Notes: generated by a model from the sequence alone, not told the origin. DNA of 64,000 bases from Myxococcaceae bacterium (GCA_017881265.1 JADGRA010000032.1:1-64000); one strand, 5' to 3'; counted from the first letter of the stretch, positions 42,851-52,233 are shown. Translations and numbers: made by a program.

Positions 42851-44527
42851 CTACCGTTCTATCTGCCGCATCAGCTTCTCCACCTCGGCCTCGGACGGCA
42901 TGCCCGGAACCTCCGCCGCCCCGAGGTCCTCGTCGCCGTGTGCCTCGGACCACCAGCGCCGCTGCAGCGCCCGCAGCGTCTCGGCCTGGCCCGGGTGCCG
43001 CTGTGACAGCAGGGCGGTGAGGCTGTTCGCATCCGCCCAACCCCAGCGGTGGGTGTCGACGTAGGCGCGCAAGTCCCGGACGAAGACGCTGTCGCCCAGC
43101 AACGCGCGCTGCCGGACATGCAGCCCGGGCGCCTTGCCGTACACCAGCGCGGCGTACGTCGTCTCGTCGGGGAAGGCCGACGTCGCCCGGTCCGCGGCGG
43201 CGTCCTGCCCCCCCAGCATCCGCCACATGCGGTACGCCCCGCTCACCTGCTGGGCATCCACCGCCCGGGCGGCCTCGGCGCCGTGCGTCCACTCGACGGC
43301 CAGCAGCGCCACCGCCTGCGCCAGGGCCTCGTCCGCCACCGGTGCGGCGATGGGGTCCGAGCCGACGAGGCCCGGAAACCACTGGTGTGCCAACTCATGG
43401 GCGAGGGCGAAGTCCAACAGCGCGCCCAGGGTTTCCGTGGCGCCGGCGGGCACGTCGGCCTCAGAGAGGCCGAGGGTGCGCCCGGGATGTTCGGTGAGTT
43501 GCACCAGCGGGGTGGACAGCGTCACCAGGCCTGGAAACTCCATCCCGCCGGCACCGCCGGTGAGGGGCGCCGCCACCAGGCGCAGCGTCCGGTAGGGGGT
43601 GGGCCCCAGCCGGCGCTCCATCGCGGAGAGCAACTCCGCCGCCTCATCCAGCAGCCGCTCGGCGGGACGGGCGAGGTCGCCCGGGAAGAGGCTTTCCACC
43701 GTGACGTCCGCCAGCTGGCGCCGTGCGCTTCGGTAGCCGCGCGTCACCAGCAGCGCCACGTCGCGGGTTGCGGCGATGCCGAAGCGAAAGCGGGTTCCCC
43801 CTTGGGCCGTCGCCGTCTCGCCGAGCGCCGCTCCGGCCGACACCGCAGCCCAGCCGCGCGGGACGGTGACGGAGAGCAGGACATTGGCCGCGTCGTACAG
43901 GGCCAGGTCGCCAATTCCGGTGGGCCCGGCGCCCCGGCTCCCGTCGGGCAAGGTGACGGGGGGCCTCGGCAGAATGCCCACCAGGCTCAGCGCCTCCGGG
44001 TAGGCCGCGAAGGCCCCGTGGTCCGCCCGGCCGCCGACGCTGCTCGGCGCGAGCGCCGAGAGAGGCGAGCTGCCCGTCTCGCCGCGCGGGACCCGGGCCA
44101 GCAGCTGCAGCTCCACCCGCACGCGCTCGCCGGCTGGAAGGGCCCTCGGGAACTCCACCCGCACCAGGTCATCGGCCACGGGCACCAGCGTGGCCGGCTC
44201 CCCATTCACCAGCGGCTGGTGCAGCCGCACGACGGCGCTGCCGAAGGCGTTCGGCGTGAGGCGCAGCTCCAGGGAGCGACTCGCCGCCTTGGGCGTCCAG
44301 GCAAGCGACACCCGGCCCGCCACGCTGCGCTCGGCCGGCTCCACGACGAGGTCCGCCTCGAGAAAGGGCAGCGCCTGCAAGGGGCCGAGCACCGCCTCGG
44401 CACGGCCGCGCTCGCCCTCGCGCAGCGACGTGAGGCACGCCTGGACCTCCGGCGAGGCCACTTCCGCCGCCCCCGCCGGCGGCTGCAGGGCAAGCCAGAG
44501 CGCGAGGAGGGGCATGGTGGAGCGCAT
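42851..44527 (-). CDS. M1-like zinc metallopeptidase, short form
   Basis: 558 aa with a signal peptide (MPLLALWLALQPPAGAAE). Gluzincin site HELAHQWFPGLVGSDP, with VADEALAQ giving the distal Glu at the right spacing. The GAMEN element is replaced by GGMEFPGLVTL. The protein lacks the long C-terminal helical domain of the window's other M1 enzyme. Probably an exported peptidase; substrate unknown. The gene converges on the SEC-C locus. Confidence 0.85.
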   Translation of the reverse strand: MRSTMPLLALWLALQPPAGAAEVASPEVQACLTSLREGERGRAEAVLGPLQALPFLEADLVVEPAERSVAGRVSLAWTPKAASRSLELRLTPNAFGSAVVRLHQPLVNGEPATLVPVADDLVRVEFPRALPAGERVRVELQLLARVPRGETGSSPLSALAPSSVGGRADHGAFAAYPEALSLVGILPRPPVTLPDGSRGAGPTGIGDLALYDAANVLLSVTVPRGWAAVSAGAALGETATAQGGTRFRFGIAATRDVALLVTRGYRSARRQLADVTVESLFPGDLARPAERLLDEAAELLSAMERRLGPTPYRTLRLVAAPLTGGAGGMEFPGLVTLSTPLVQLTEHPGRTLGLSEADVPAGATETLGALLDFALAHELAHQWFPGLVGSDPIAAPVADEALAQAVALLAVEWTHGAEAARAVDAQQVSGAYRMWRMLGGQDAAADRATSAFPDETTYAALVYGKAPGLHVRQRALLGDSVFVRDLRAYVDTHRWGWADANSLTALLSQRHPGQAETLRALQRRWWSEAHGDEDLGAAEVPGMPSEAEVEKLMRQIER

Positions 44528-44664
44528 GCTGATTCGACGCCCATGCTAGCAGCGCGCCCGAGGCAGGTACCCCTGCGGTGCGCCCCCCTTTGTGGCGCTT
44601 CTGTCCCGGCCTGCAGTAGGCACGTGTGGGCTGAACCCAACACGGCCTCGGGGAGTCGTCCAAA

Positions 44665-45333
44665 ATGTTTCTTGGACATGTCGGCGTGGGACTCGCGCTC
44701 AAGCGCGCGGCGCCTGCCTGTAGCGCAGGCGTCCTGGTGGCGGGCGCGCTGCTGCTGGACTGGCTTCTCGGCCTCTTCGTCCTGGCAGGCCTCGAGGAGG
44801 TCCACGTCCCCTCCGACTTCGCGCGGGCACACTTCCTCACCTTCACCTTCCCGTGGTCCCACGGGCTGCTGGCGACCCTCGGTTGGTCGGCCCTGGCCGC
44901 GGCCTTGGCCGCGGCGCTTTTGCGCGGTCGGGCCCGGGCTGCCGGCGCGCTGGTGGTGGCCGCGGCGGTGACCTCGCACTTCCTCTGCGATGCCGTCGAG
45001 CACGTGCCGGAGCTCCCGCTGCTGGGCCCCTCCTCGGCCCGGGTGGGCTTGGGCCTGTGGCGCTGGATGCCACTGGCCCTGGCACTGGAGGTCGCCCTGG
45101 CTGCCCTCGGCCTGTGGCTGTACCGCCGCGCGACACCCGGCGGCTTCCCCTGGGGGATGGCCTTTCTGCTTCTGGGCGTGGCGGCGGTGGCCCTTCCCGG
45201 CCAGCTGCTGGGCGCCGAGGCCCCGCCGACGCACTTGCTGGCGGCCACCTGGCTGTTGCAGGCGCCCCTCCTCGGGCTTCTCGCAGCGTGGCTGGACGCA
45301 CGGCGACGGACGCATGTGCCGCCGCCCGGCTGA
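44665..45333 (+). CDS. Multi-pass membrane protein, possibly YdjM/DUF457-like
   Basis: 222 aa with about six hydrophobic segments. It begins MFLGHVGVGLALKRAAP and carries FPWSHGLLATLGWS and AAVTSHFLCDAVEHVP; His/Asp residues in these positions resemble the inner-membrane metal-dependent hydrolase family (YdjM, PF04307). The match is by pattern only. A small imperfect hairpin (44623-44644) lies 20 bases before the ATG. A lipoprotein gene follows 24 bases later. Confidence 0.65.
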   Translation: MFLGHVGVGLALKRAAPACSAGVLVAGALLLDWLLGLFVLAGLEEVHVPSDFARAHFLTFTFPWSHGLLATLGWSALAAALAAALLRGRARAAGALVVAAAVTSHFLCDAVEHVPELPLLGPSSARVGLGLWRWMPLALALEVALAALGLWLYRRATPGGFPWGMAFLLLGVAAVALPGQLLGAEAPPTHLLAATWLLQAPLLGLLAAWLDARRRTHVPPPG

Positions 45334-45357
45334 GGTGGGCTAGCCTGGCCCCCGCGC

Positions 45358-45834
45358 GTGCGTCCCTGGGTGCTGCTGCTGCTGTGGGCCTGCGGCTGTG
45401 CCGCGCCGCCGGCGCCTCCCCCCGAGCCGCCGGCGCGCCCAGCCCCGCCGCCCAGTCCCCTCGCCGGCTGCCCGGCTGACCTCTCCGGGGTTTGGCGTCA
45501 CAGCGAGGACGACAGCTTCCGCTACCTGGCGCGGGATGACGGCGGCGTCCTCCTCCTCGAGGTGCACCACGTGGCGGCCGACGGGGGCACGGAGGCCTCG
45601 CAGTTGGTGCTGGTGCGTTCCCCGGGCAGCTTCGTCGGGGCGGTGGGGGTCGCCCGCTTCAACGGCGACGCCGGGTGCGCCGCGCTCTTCCCCGCCGAAG
45701 TCGTCAGCTGCGCCGATGCCGGGCTTGTCGTGTACACCGTCCAGCGCTTGAGGGTGGACGGGGCCTGCCGGCCCGTCGAGCCCGGTGTCCACCGGCTGCA
45801 CCGCCTGGTCCGCGTGCCCCCAGACGCAGGCTAG
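45358..45834 (+). CDS. Small lipoprotein, hypothetical
   Basis: 158 aa from GTG 45358. Lipoprotein signal MRPWVLLLLWACGCAAPP, a Pro/Ala-rich linker, then a small beta-type domain beginning CPADLSGVWRHSEDDSFRYL and carrying several more Cys. The SGVW...Y start resembles lipocalin-like small outer domains, but I do not recognise it with certainty. It converges on the glycosyltransferase gene 77 bases away. Confidence 0.65.
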   Translation: MRPWVLLLLWACGCAAPPAPPPEPPARPAPPPSPLAGCPADLSGVWRHSEDDSFRYLARDDGGVLLLEVHHVAADGGTEASQLVLVRSPGSFVGAVGVARFNGDAGCAALFPAEVVSCADAGLVVYTVQRLRVDGACRPVEPGVHRLHRLVRVPPDAG

Positions 45835-45865
45835 GGGGGGTGCCGCTGCCAGCGTCGGCCCCTCT

Positions 45866-45893
45866 CCGCCCCTTAGGGCCCGGCGGGGGGCGG
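45866..45893. terminator. Hairpin between two convergent genes
   Basis: CCGCCCC (45866-45872) pairs with GGGGCGG (45887-45893) around a 14-base loop, in the 76-base gap between convergent genes. No T-run on either side. It could serve both genes. Confidence 0.3.
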
Positions 45894-45910
45894 GAAGTCC
45901 TGGGCGGGCT

Positions 45911-47410
45911 TTACGCTTCGGCTGCCAGGGCGACGCGGACTTCGCGCCGGACGGGCATCCGGCCCTGGAAGAGGCTCATCAGCCCGACGTAGAGGAAGCC
46001 CACCTGGAAGAGCACCAGGAAGGGAACCGACGTCCAGATGCCCGCGTCCACGGCAAACCAAAGCGCTCCGGTGAAGTACAGGCCGAAGCACAGCTCCACC
46101 ACTGGCATCAGCGTCTTCTTGCCGCGGTAGCCGCGCTTCACCGGGCCGAGGACGTCCTTGCCTTCGCTCCCCGTCTTGGGGGTGCGGGTGAAGCCGCTCT
46201 CCTGGCTGAGGAGCGCCTCGACCACGGCCTTGGCGTTGTTGATGGCGAGCCCGATGCCGAGCGACATGAGAAAGGGCAGGTAGCGGACGCGCTCCCACCA
46301 GTTGAGTCCCTGCTCCCGTTGCGCGGCGACGTAGAAGAAGCACACCGAGGCGGTGGCAGTGATGCAGAAGGGCAGGTCCAGGAACAGCGTCGAGTAGAGC
46401 CCATGGTTGAAGCGGACCACCATCGACAGCGGCATCAGGACCGAGAGCAGCACCATCAACAGGTAGGCCAGGTTGTTGGTGAGATGAAAGAACGCCTCCT
46501 GCTTCAGGGCGAAGGGCAGGTTGCTCCGCAGGATGGTGGGGAGCAGCTTGCGCGCCGTCTGGATGGAGCCCTTGGCCCAGCGGTGCTGCTGGCTCTTGAA
46601 GGCGTTCATGTCCACCGGCACTTCGGCTGGCGAGACCACCTCCGGCAGAAACACGAATTGCCACCCGCGCAGCTGGGCGCGGTAGCTCAGGTCCAGGTCC
46701 TCGGTGAGGGTGTCATGCTGCCAGCCGCCGGCGTCGGTGATGCAGGTGCGCCGCCAGATGCCCGCCGTCCCGTTGAAGTTGAAGAAGCAGCCGGAACGGT
46801 TGCGCGCGGTGTGCTCGATGATGAAGTGGCCATCGAGAAAAATGCTCTGGGCCTGGGTTAGGATGGAGAAGTCGCGGTTGAGGTGTCCCCAGCGCACCTG
46901 CACCATGCCCACCTTCGTGTCGGCAAAGAAGGGCACGGTGCGCTCGAGGAAATCCGGGGTCGGGACGAAGTCGGCGTCGAAGACGGCGACGAATTCGCCG
47001 GTGGCCAGCGTCAGGCCATGGGCCAGCGCTCCCGCCTTGAAGCCCAGGCGGTTGGTGCGGCGGACGTAAGAGATGTCCGTGCCGTGGGTCCGGGCGCGCT
47101 CCACCGCCGCGCGGGCGATGCCGGTGGTTTCGTCCGTCGAGTCGTCCAACACCTGGACCTCGAGGAGGTCGCGTGGGTACTCGATGCGACACACCGCCTC
47201 AATCAGCCGCTCCACGACGTACATCTCGTTGAAGACGGGCAGCTGGATGGTGACCCGGGGCAGCCGGGTCAGGCGCCCGTTGGGCGTCGGAAGATTGAAT
47301 TTGTGGCGGTAATACAGAAACGCCATCCGGTAGCGATGTGACCCGTACACGGCCAAAACGCACAGGACGGCGAAGTAGACGCCGAGAAAAACGAATTCGA
47401 CCGTGGTCAT
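45911..47410 (-). CDS. Processive family 2 glycosyltransferase (CesA/CslA-type)
   Basis: 499 aa. One N-terminal membrane helix, a GT-A domain with D,D,D,QxxRW elements (VLDDSTDET, VAVFDADFVP, LTEDLDLSYR, QQHRWAKGS) and four or five C-terminal helices. This is the cellulose/mannan-synthase-like group that makes and exports a polysaccharide, or transfers glucose to lipids as in ceramide glucosyltransferase-like enzymes. No BcsB, BcsC or PilZ module is fused. A good promoter lies 150 bases upstream. Confidence 0.9.
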   Translation of the reverse strand: MTTVEFVFLGVYFAVLCVLAVYGSHRYRMAFLYYRHKFNLPTPNGRLTRLPRVTIQLPVFNEMYVVERLIEAVCRIEYPRDLLEVQVLDDSTDETTGIARAAVERARTHGTDISYVRRTNRLGFKAGALAHGLTLATGEFVAVFDADFVPTPDFLERTVPFFADTKVGMVQVRWGHLNRDFSILTQAQSIFLDGHFIIEHTARNRSGCFFNFNGTAGIWRRTCITDAGGWQHDTLTEDLDLSYRAQLRGWQFVFLPEVVSPAEVPVDMNAFKSQQHRWAKGSIQTARKLLPTILRSNLPFALKQEAFFHLTNNLAYLLMVLLSVLMPLSMVVRFNHGLYSTLFLDLPFCITATASVCFFYVAAQREQGLNWWERVRYLPFLMSLGIGLAINNAKAVVEALLSQESGFTRTPKTGSEGKDVLGPVKRGYRGKKTLMPVVELCFGLYFTGALWFAVDAGIWTSVPFLVLFQVGFLYVGLMSLFQGRMPVRREVRVALAAEA

Positions 47411-47561
47411 CTTTGGCGCAGGCCCCTCCCGCGAGAACCCGTCCCGCGGTTCGCTTCACGACCGCCGAGGGACGAAATACCCCTCAGGCCCCAGCCCCAG
47501 GGCCCAACGGCTGGCGTCTCCGATGTCTGCCGCTCCCCTTCCCTGGACGCGGCGGCGCGGG

Positions 47562-47590
47562 ACAATAGGGATGGGCCCTTCCCCTGTCAA
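47562..47590 (-). promoter_or_regulatory. Sigma-70-type promoter of the glycosyltransferase gene
   Basis: On the minus strand TTGACA (47585-47590) is followed by a 17-base spacer and TATTGT (47562-47567). The -35 box is perfect and the -10 matches four of six. Transcription would start near 47555, giving a leader of about 145 nt. No hairpin leader was identified. Confidence 0.65.
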
Positions 47591-47681
47591 ACGATTCTAG
47601 CGATTCCGGTGGCTTAGCAGAGTTGGCCCTGCAAGCTTGTCCGTTTGCGTCACACTCCAGCGTCGCGGCGCGGTGCCCGAC

Positions 47682-49076
47682 TTACTGGGCGCGTCCCGCC
47701 GCCTGCGGGCTCGCAGGCCCGGCGGGGGGCTCGCCCTGGGCGGCGGGCGGGTTGGCGGTGACACCAGGGCTGGCGGAGGCCGTCGGCCGTCCTGGGGACT
47801 CCCCCGACACATCGTGCAGGTAGTTGAGGGCCAGGCGCAGCTGCTCGTCGTTGAGGCTGGCCGTGAGGGGCCAGTCATGCGCCTGCAGCACCCGGGGAAC
47901 CCGGGCGTCCACGGCACCCGGGTTGCGCAGGTGGTGACGCAGGTCCTTCTCGCGAGGCATGTGCGTGCTGGCGCCGTCGCGGCTATCGGGGACGACGACG
48001 TCGGGCTGGATGCCGGACTCCTGGATGCTGCGGCCCTTGGGCGTGAAGTAGCGCGCGATGGTGAGCTTCAGGCCGCTTCCGTCCTCCAACTCGATGACCG
48101 TCTGGACCGAGCCCTTGCCAAAGGTGGGCGAGCCGACGATGAGGGCGCGGGCGTGGTCCTGCAGCGCGCCGGCCACAATCTCCGCCGCCGAGGCGCAGCC
48201 GCCATTGACGAGGACCACCAGAGGGTAGGGCTTCTCGGTGTCCCGGTCGTGGCTCTTCTCCTCGGTGACGTTGTGCGGCCCTCGCCCGCGGGTGGTGACG
48301 ATGGTGAGCTTGCCCGGAAGAAAGCGGTCGCTCACCGCCACCGCCTGGTCGAGCAAGCCACCCGGGTTGTTGCGCAGGTCGAGCACCAGCCCCCGCAACT
48401 CGTGCCCGCCGTTGAGCGTCCGCAGCCGGTCGAGTTCCCGCTTCAGGTAGATGTCGGTGCGCTCCTGGAAGTTCTTCAACCGGACGTAGCCGATGGTCCC
48501 GTAGAGCGACCCCTCCGCCGAGACAATCCGCACGTGGTCCCTCAGGATGGTGATGTCCTGGGGCTGGGCGAAGCCAGCGCGCATCAGCGTCAGCGTCACC
48601 CGCTTGCCGGCCGGCCCGCGCATCTTCGCGGCCGCGCGGGCCACGTCCATCAGGCGGGTGCTCTCGCCGTCGATGGCGAGAATCTCGTCGCCGGCGTGCA
48701 CGCCGGCACGCGCCGCGGGCGTGTCGTCCATCGGGGCGACCACCACCAGCACCTCGCCCTTCTTGGCGATGTCGAGCCCCAGCCCGCCGAACTCGCCGGA
48801 GGTGTCAATCTTCATCTCCTTGAAGACGTCGGGCGGCATGAAGACGGTGTGCGGGTCCAGCGTGTCGAGCATCCCCTTGATGGCGCCGTACATGAGCTGC
48901 TTGTCGTCCACTTTCTCCACGTAATTGTTCTGCACGTAGCTGAGGACGCGGGCGAAGAGCTCGAGCTGCTTGTACGTCGTCTCGGTCTGAGCAGGCGCGG
49001 GGGGCGTCGCCGGGGCGGCCACCGCGTGCGCGGCGGCGAGCACCAGGACGGCAGCGGCACGGCGGAGGGAGAACAC
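47682..49076 (-). CDS. ctpA: Carboxy-terminal processing protease (S41, CtpA-like)
   Basis: 464 aa. Signal peptide, N-terminal helices, a PDZ domain at about 90-165 (GGLGLDIAKKGEVLVVVAPM, HAGDEILAIDGEST) and the S41 core: RGLVLDLRNNPGGLLDQAV, the nucleophile Ser296 in NGGCASAAEIV, and Lys321 in GSPTFGKGSVQTV. It cuts periplasmic proteins near their C-termini. A Pro/Ala tail of about 50 residues ends the protein. The Cys before the nucleophile (GGCAS, usually GGSAS) is unusual but not catalytic. Confidence 0.94.
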   Translation of the reverse strand: MFSLRRAAAVLVLAAAHAVAAPATPPAPAQTETTYKQLELFARVLSYVQNNYVEKVDDKQLMYGAIKGMLDTLDPHTVFMPPDVFKEMKIDTSGEFGGLGLDIAKKGEVLVVVAPMDDTPAARAGVHAGDEILAIDGESTRLMDVARAAAKMRGPAGKRVTLTLMRAGFAQPQDITILRDHVRIVSAEGSLYGTIGYVRLKNFQERTDIYLKRELDRLRTLNGGHELRGLVLDLRNNPGGLLDQAVAVSDRFLPGKLTIVTTRGRGPHNVTEEKSHDRDTEKPYPLVVLVNGGCASAAEIVAGALQDHARALIVGSPTFGKGSVQTVIELEDGSGLKLTIARYFTPKGRSIQESGIQPDVVVPDSRDGASTHMPREKDLRHHLRNPGAVDARVPRVLQAHDWPLTASLNDEQLRLALNYLHDVSGESPGRPTASASPGVTANPPAAQGEPPAGPASPQAAGRAQ

Positions 49077-49174
49077 CTCGGCAAGCTTAGTCGACCGCCG
49101 CCGCGCGGGGCGAACCCCCCGGGGGCCGACGGGCCGCCCCGGGGGAGCGCCCCGGACACCATCCTTTAAAATAT

Positions 49175-49186
49175 TACGTATACGTA
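49175..49186. promoter_or_regulatory. Palindromic operator/promoter region of the marR gene
   Basis: TACGTATACGTA is a perfect 12-base palindrome inside an AT-rich stretch (about 49162-49198) that stands out in this GC-rich window. A second TATACGT follows at 49189-49195. It lies 14 bases before the marR ATG, so bound repressor would block its own promoter. No ribosome site precedes the ATG, and the transcript may be leaderless. Confidence 0.6.
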
Positions 49187-49200
49187 CTATACGTTAACGG

Positions 49201-49668
49201 ATGAAAGCCGCCGTCCGCCGACTCGCCCTCATCCCGGGCATCCACCGGGCCACCCACCGCATCGGCCTCTGGCTGGAAGCGGCCCAGCCCCGCCTCGACG
49301 TCAGCCAGGGCGAGGCGCACCTGCTCGCACACCTGGCCGAGGCGGGCACCTGCTCCGTCGCGCAGCTGCACCGGGCGTTCGCCCACAAGCGGTCGTCCCT
49401 CACCACCTACCTCGACCGGCTGGAACGCCGCGCCTACGTCCTGCGCACCGCGCACCCGGAGGACCGCCGCTCCTTCCTCGTGGCGCTGACCCCTGCAGGC
49501 AGTGCTGCCGCGGGCCGGGTCCACCGGCGGCTGGCCGCGCTGGAGTTGGCGACCCTGCGGCAGCTCAGCGACCGGGATGTCCTCGCCGTGCGCGCCGCGC
49601 TCCAGGCCCTGCAGGACGCGACCGAGCCCAAGCGCCGCCCCACCCGAAAGAAGGGAGTTTCCCGGTGA
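49201..49668 (+). CDS. MarR-family transcriptional regulator
   Basis: 155 aa. Winged helix-turn-helix: SVAQLHRAFAHKRSSLTTYL (recognition helix) and the wing LRTAHPEDRRSFLVALTPAG. Dimerisation helices flank it. The GTGA overlap with the SRPBCC gene shows the pair is coupled, so the regulator probably controls that gene and itself through the palindrome just upstream. The ligand is unknown. Confidence 0.88.
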   Translation: MKAAVRRLALIPGIHRATHRIGLWLEAAQPRLDVSQGEAHLLAHLAEAGTCSVAQLHRAFAHKRSSLTTYLDRLERRAYVLRTAHPEDRRSFLVALTPAGSAAAGRVHRRLAALELATLRQLSDRDVLAVRAALQALQDATEPKRRPTRKKGVSR

Positions 49669-50201
49669 CCTCCGGACTTGCCCTCCGCGTCGCTGCGGAA
49701 GTCCTCGCCACCGCGCCCGGCCCCGACGTGGCACTCGAGCGGGCCACGCGCGTGGGCGTCCAGACGTGGGAGGCGCCGCCGGAGCGGGTCCTTCCGCTGC
49801 TGACGCCGCTCGGAGAAAAGGCCTGGGCCGCGGACTGGGCGCCCGACATCCGCTGGCAGGCTCCAGGCAACGGCGAAGGCACCCTCTTTGTCACGCGCTC
49901 GCACGGCGGGAACGAGACCCTGTGGGTGCAGCAAACCGTCGACGCCGTGAACCTCCGCGTCGCCTACACGCACCTGCGCCTGGGCGTGCTCCTGGTGGAA
50001 CTCAGCATCACCCTTCTGCCCCTGCCGGAGGAACGGACGCGCGGCGAGGTCCGCTACACCTTCACCGCGCTCTCCGAGCGAGGCAACGCACGCATCGCCG
50101 AGATGACCGAGCAGCACTTCGCCGATGTCATGAGGGACTGGGAGCGCGCGCTGAACCACTTCCTACGGACGGGCCGGAAACTGGACGCACCCCACCCATG
50201 A
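49665..50201 (+). CDS. SRPBCC (START-like) family protein
   Basis: 178 aa from GTG 49665, overlapping marR by 4 bases. A helix-grip fold is suggested by EAPPERVLPLLTPLGEKAWA, TLFVTRSHGGNETLWVQQTV and the C-terminal helix IAEMTEQHFADVMRDWERAL. Such proteins bind hydrophobic ligands in a deep cavity. Paired with MarR it could bind or process the inducing compound. Its last 74 bases overlap the 3' end of the convergent hydrolase gene. Confidence 0.75.
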   Translation: MTSGLALRVAAEVLATAPGPDVALERATRVGVQTWEAPPERVLPLLTPLGEKAWAADWAPDIRWQAPGNGEGTLFVTRSHGGNETLWVQQTVDAVNLRVAYTHLRLGVLLVELSITLLPLPEERTRGEVRYTFTALSERGNARIAEMTEQHFADVMRDWERALNHFLRTGRKLDAPHP

Positions 50202-51054
50202 GGCCTTCCGCCTCGGCGAAGTCCCCCAGGCGGCGCACCATCTCGCGGGGCCGTTCCATCTGCGGCACGTGTCCCACCGCCTCCACCACCTCGATGCGGG
50301 CGCTCGCCGGCAGGTGCGCCCGGTAGTAGGCCAGCATCTCCGCCGGCAGCAGCTTCTCGCTGCCACCCCACAACAGCAGCGTCGGGACGTCGACGCGTGC
50401 CAGCGTCTCCGGGGACAGGTGGTCTTCCACCGTCGCCTTCGCGCGGATGGCTCGCACCGCCGGGGTGTTGTGCACCTTGCGCATCTGCGGGGCGAAGAGG
50501 AGCGCGGTCACCGGCGCACGGTGGAAGAGGCGCCGGGTGAAGGCCAGTCCGTCGCGGGCGGTGTGGACTTCGAGGCGCCCCATCAACTCCGCGAAGCGTT
50601 CCGGCGGCAGCCGGGCCCCCGCCGGAGCCAGCAGTCCAAGCGCGCAGACATCCTCGGGATGGTCGACCGCCAGCGTCAGCGCCAGTGCGCCGCCGAGCGA
50701 GTTCCCCACCACCAGCGCCGGCTCCTTCACCACCTGCTGGCAGAATCCGTGCAGGACGGCCAGGTGCTCGTCGAGGGCCAGCGGCCCGGACTCCGGAAGC
50801 GGGGAAAACCCATTGCCCGGCAGGTCGAGGGCGTAGACGCACGAGAAGCGCGCCGCCAGGCCGAAAAACATTCGCGCAAACCCGTTGGCGTTGCCGCCAA
50901 GCCCGTGCAGCAGCAGCACCGGGGCCCCCGTGCCGCGTCCGGCGAGCCGGTAGAAATGGACGGCATGACCGCCGACACGTTGGGTGGACGACTCGACACC
51001 CCGCGCGACCAGCGCCCGGCGCACCACGGTGTGCAGCGTCTCCAGCAGGTCCAT
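50128..51054 (-). CDS. Alpha/beta-hydrolase
   Basis: 308 aa. Oxyanion strand LLLHGLGGNANGF, nucleophile elbow VVGNSLGGALAL (Ser), an Asp-bearing segment near VPTLLLWGGSEKLL, and His in VVEAVGHVPQMERP. An esterase, hydrolase or C-C hydrolase of the BphD/MhpC type; the substrate is not deducible. It lies 12 bases after the envC-like gene on the same strand, so it may be read with the ftsEX operon. Confidence 0.88.
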   Translation of the reverse strand: MDLLETLHTVVRRALVARGVESSTQRVGGHAVHFYRLAGRGTGAPVLLLHGLGGNANGFARMFFGLAARFSCVYALDLPGNGFSPLPESGPLALDEHLAVLHGFCQQVVKEPALVVGNSLGGALALTLAVDHPEDVCALGLLAPAGARLPPERFAELMGRLEVHTARDGLAFTRRLFHRAPVTALLFAPQMRKVHNTPAVRAIRAKATVEDHLSPETLARVDVPTLLLWGGSEKLLPAEMLAYYRAHLPASARIEVVEAVGHVPQMERPREMVRRLGDFAEAEGLMGGVRPVSGPSVGSGSARAPSPS

Positions 51055-51066
51055 CGTCGCGCCTTC

Positions 51067-52233
51067 CTAGCGCACTTCGCCATGCGCTGCCGTCGCGTCC
51101 GCGCCCGCGGCCCGGCTGTACGCGGCGGCGCCGAGCCATGGCGCGGGGTCCACCGCAAGGCCCTGCCGGCGAATTTCGAAGTAGAGCAGCGGCCCCTGCA
51201 GCGAGCCGGTATCCCCCACCGTACCCAGCACATCGCCTTCGAAGACGTGCGCACCGAGCGGCCGCATCACCTCGGCCAGGTGGGCCACCACCGAGTGGTA
51301 GCCGTCGCCCTGGTCGACAATCACGACGTTGCCATAACCGCGCATCCACCCGGTCCAGACGACGGTGCCCGGCGCCACGGCGTGCACCGGCGTGCCACTC
51401 GGGGCACGGATGTCGATGCCGCGACGCAACGTCACCGTGTTGAAGCGTGGCTCGAGCACCTTGCCAAAGCCCGCCTCGATGTGGCCGGGAGCCGGAAGCG
51501 GAAGGCGTCCGCGCAGGGCGCCGAACCCGCTGGTTTCCGGCCGCGCGTCGAGCTCCGCCACCAGCTGGTCGAGCCGACTCTGGGCTCGGTCCAGTTCAGC
51601 GAGAACGCCTCGGCTGGCGCGCGCCTTGGCCTGCAGCAGCAGCAGTGCCTCGGACAGCTCACCCTTTTGCTCGTTGGCCAGCGCGCTTTCCTCCCGGAGT
51701 CCGTCCAGGCGCTCGGCGAGCGAGACCTTCAACCCGTCCAGCTCGGCCAGCGAGGCGCGCTGAAATTCCTCCACCGCGCGCATTTCCTCGAGCGCCACCA
51801 TGTCGCCGTGGAGCAAGGTGGACAGGGCCCGCGTCCGCCAGACCAGCGAGGCGAGGTCGCGCGCCGGAAGCAACACTTCCAGGGCACTTCTCCGGGTGAG
51901 GCGGTCCAGCGCCCACAGGCGCGGCTCCATCTGGTGCACCCGCGTCTCGAGGACGGCCCGCGCCAGGGCCTCTTGGACCTCGACGGTGGCCAGGCGTCCG
52001 CGGAGGGCACGTACCTGGGCGGCCAGCGCCTCAGCCCGCGACGCCGCCCCCCGCGCCAGACGCTCGTACACGTCGAGCACCGCCAGGGTGCCCCCCTGCT
52101 GCGCCTGAAGCAGCGCCAAGGCGGAGCGCTGCGCGGCCAGACGCTGCTCCCCGCGGCTGCGCTCGGCACGGACGTCCTCCGGCCGTGCGCTCCCGAGCGG
52201 CAGCAGGGCGAGCAGCAACCACGCCCGCCTCAT
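51067..52233 (-). CDS. EnvC-like LytM protein without zinc ligands
   Basis: 388 aa from ATG 52231-52233, overlapping ftsX by 4 bases. Signal peptide (MRRAWLLLALLPLGSA), a long coiled coil (about 25-235), then a LytM/M23 fold (RGIDIRAPSGTPVHAVAPGT, GYGNVVIVDQGDGYHS). The first zinc His is Arg270 (LRRGID) and the HxH pair is L349/Y351 (LLYFEIR), so it cannot bind zinc normally. EnvC of E. coli is likewise non-catalytic and activates amidases under FtsEX control. The operon context strongly supports the same role here. Confidence 0.87.
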   Translation of the reverse strand: MRRAWLLLALLPLGSARPEDVRAERSRGEQRLAAQRSALALLQAQQGGTLAVLDVYERLARGAASRAEALAAQVRALRGRLATVEVQEALARAVLETRVHQMEPRLWALDRLTRRSALEVLLPARDLASLVWRTRALSTLLHGDMVALEEMRAVEEFQRASLAELDGLKVSLAERLDGLREESALANEQKGELSEALLLLQAKARASRGVLAELDRAQSRLDQLVAELDARPETSGFGALRGRLPLPAPGHIEAGFGKVLEPRFNTVTLRRGIDIRAPSGTPVHAVAPGTVVWTGWMRGYGNVVIVDQGDGYHSVVAHLAEVMRPLGAHVFEGDVLGTVGDTGSLQGPLLYFEIRRQGLAVDPAPWLGAAAYSRAAGADATAAHGEVR

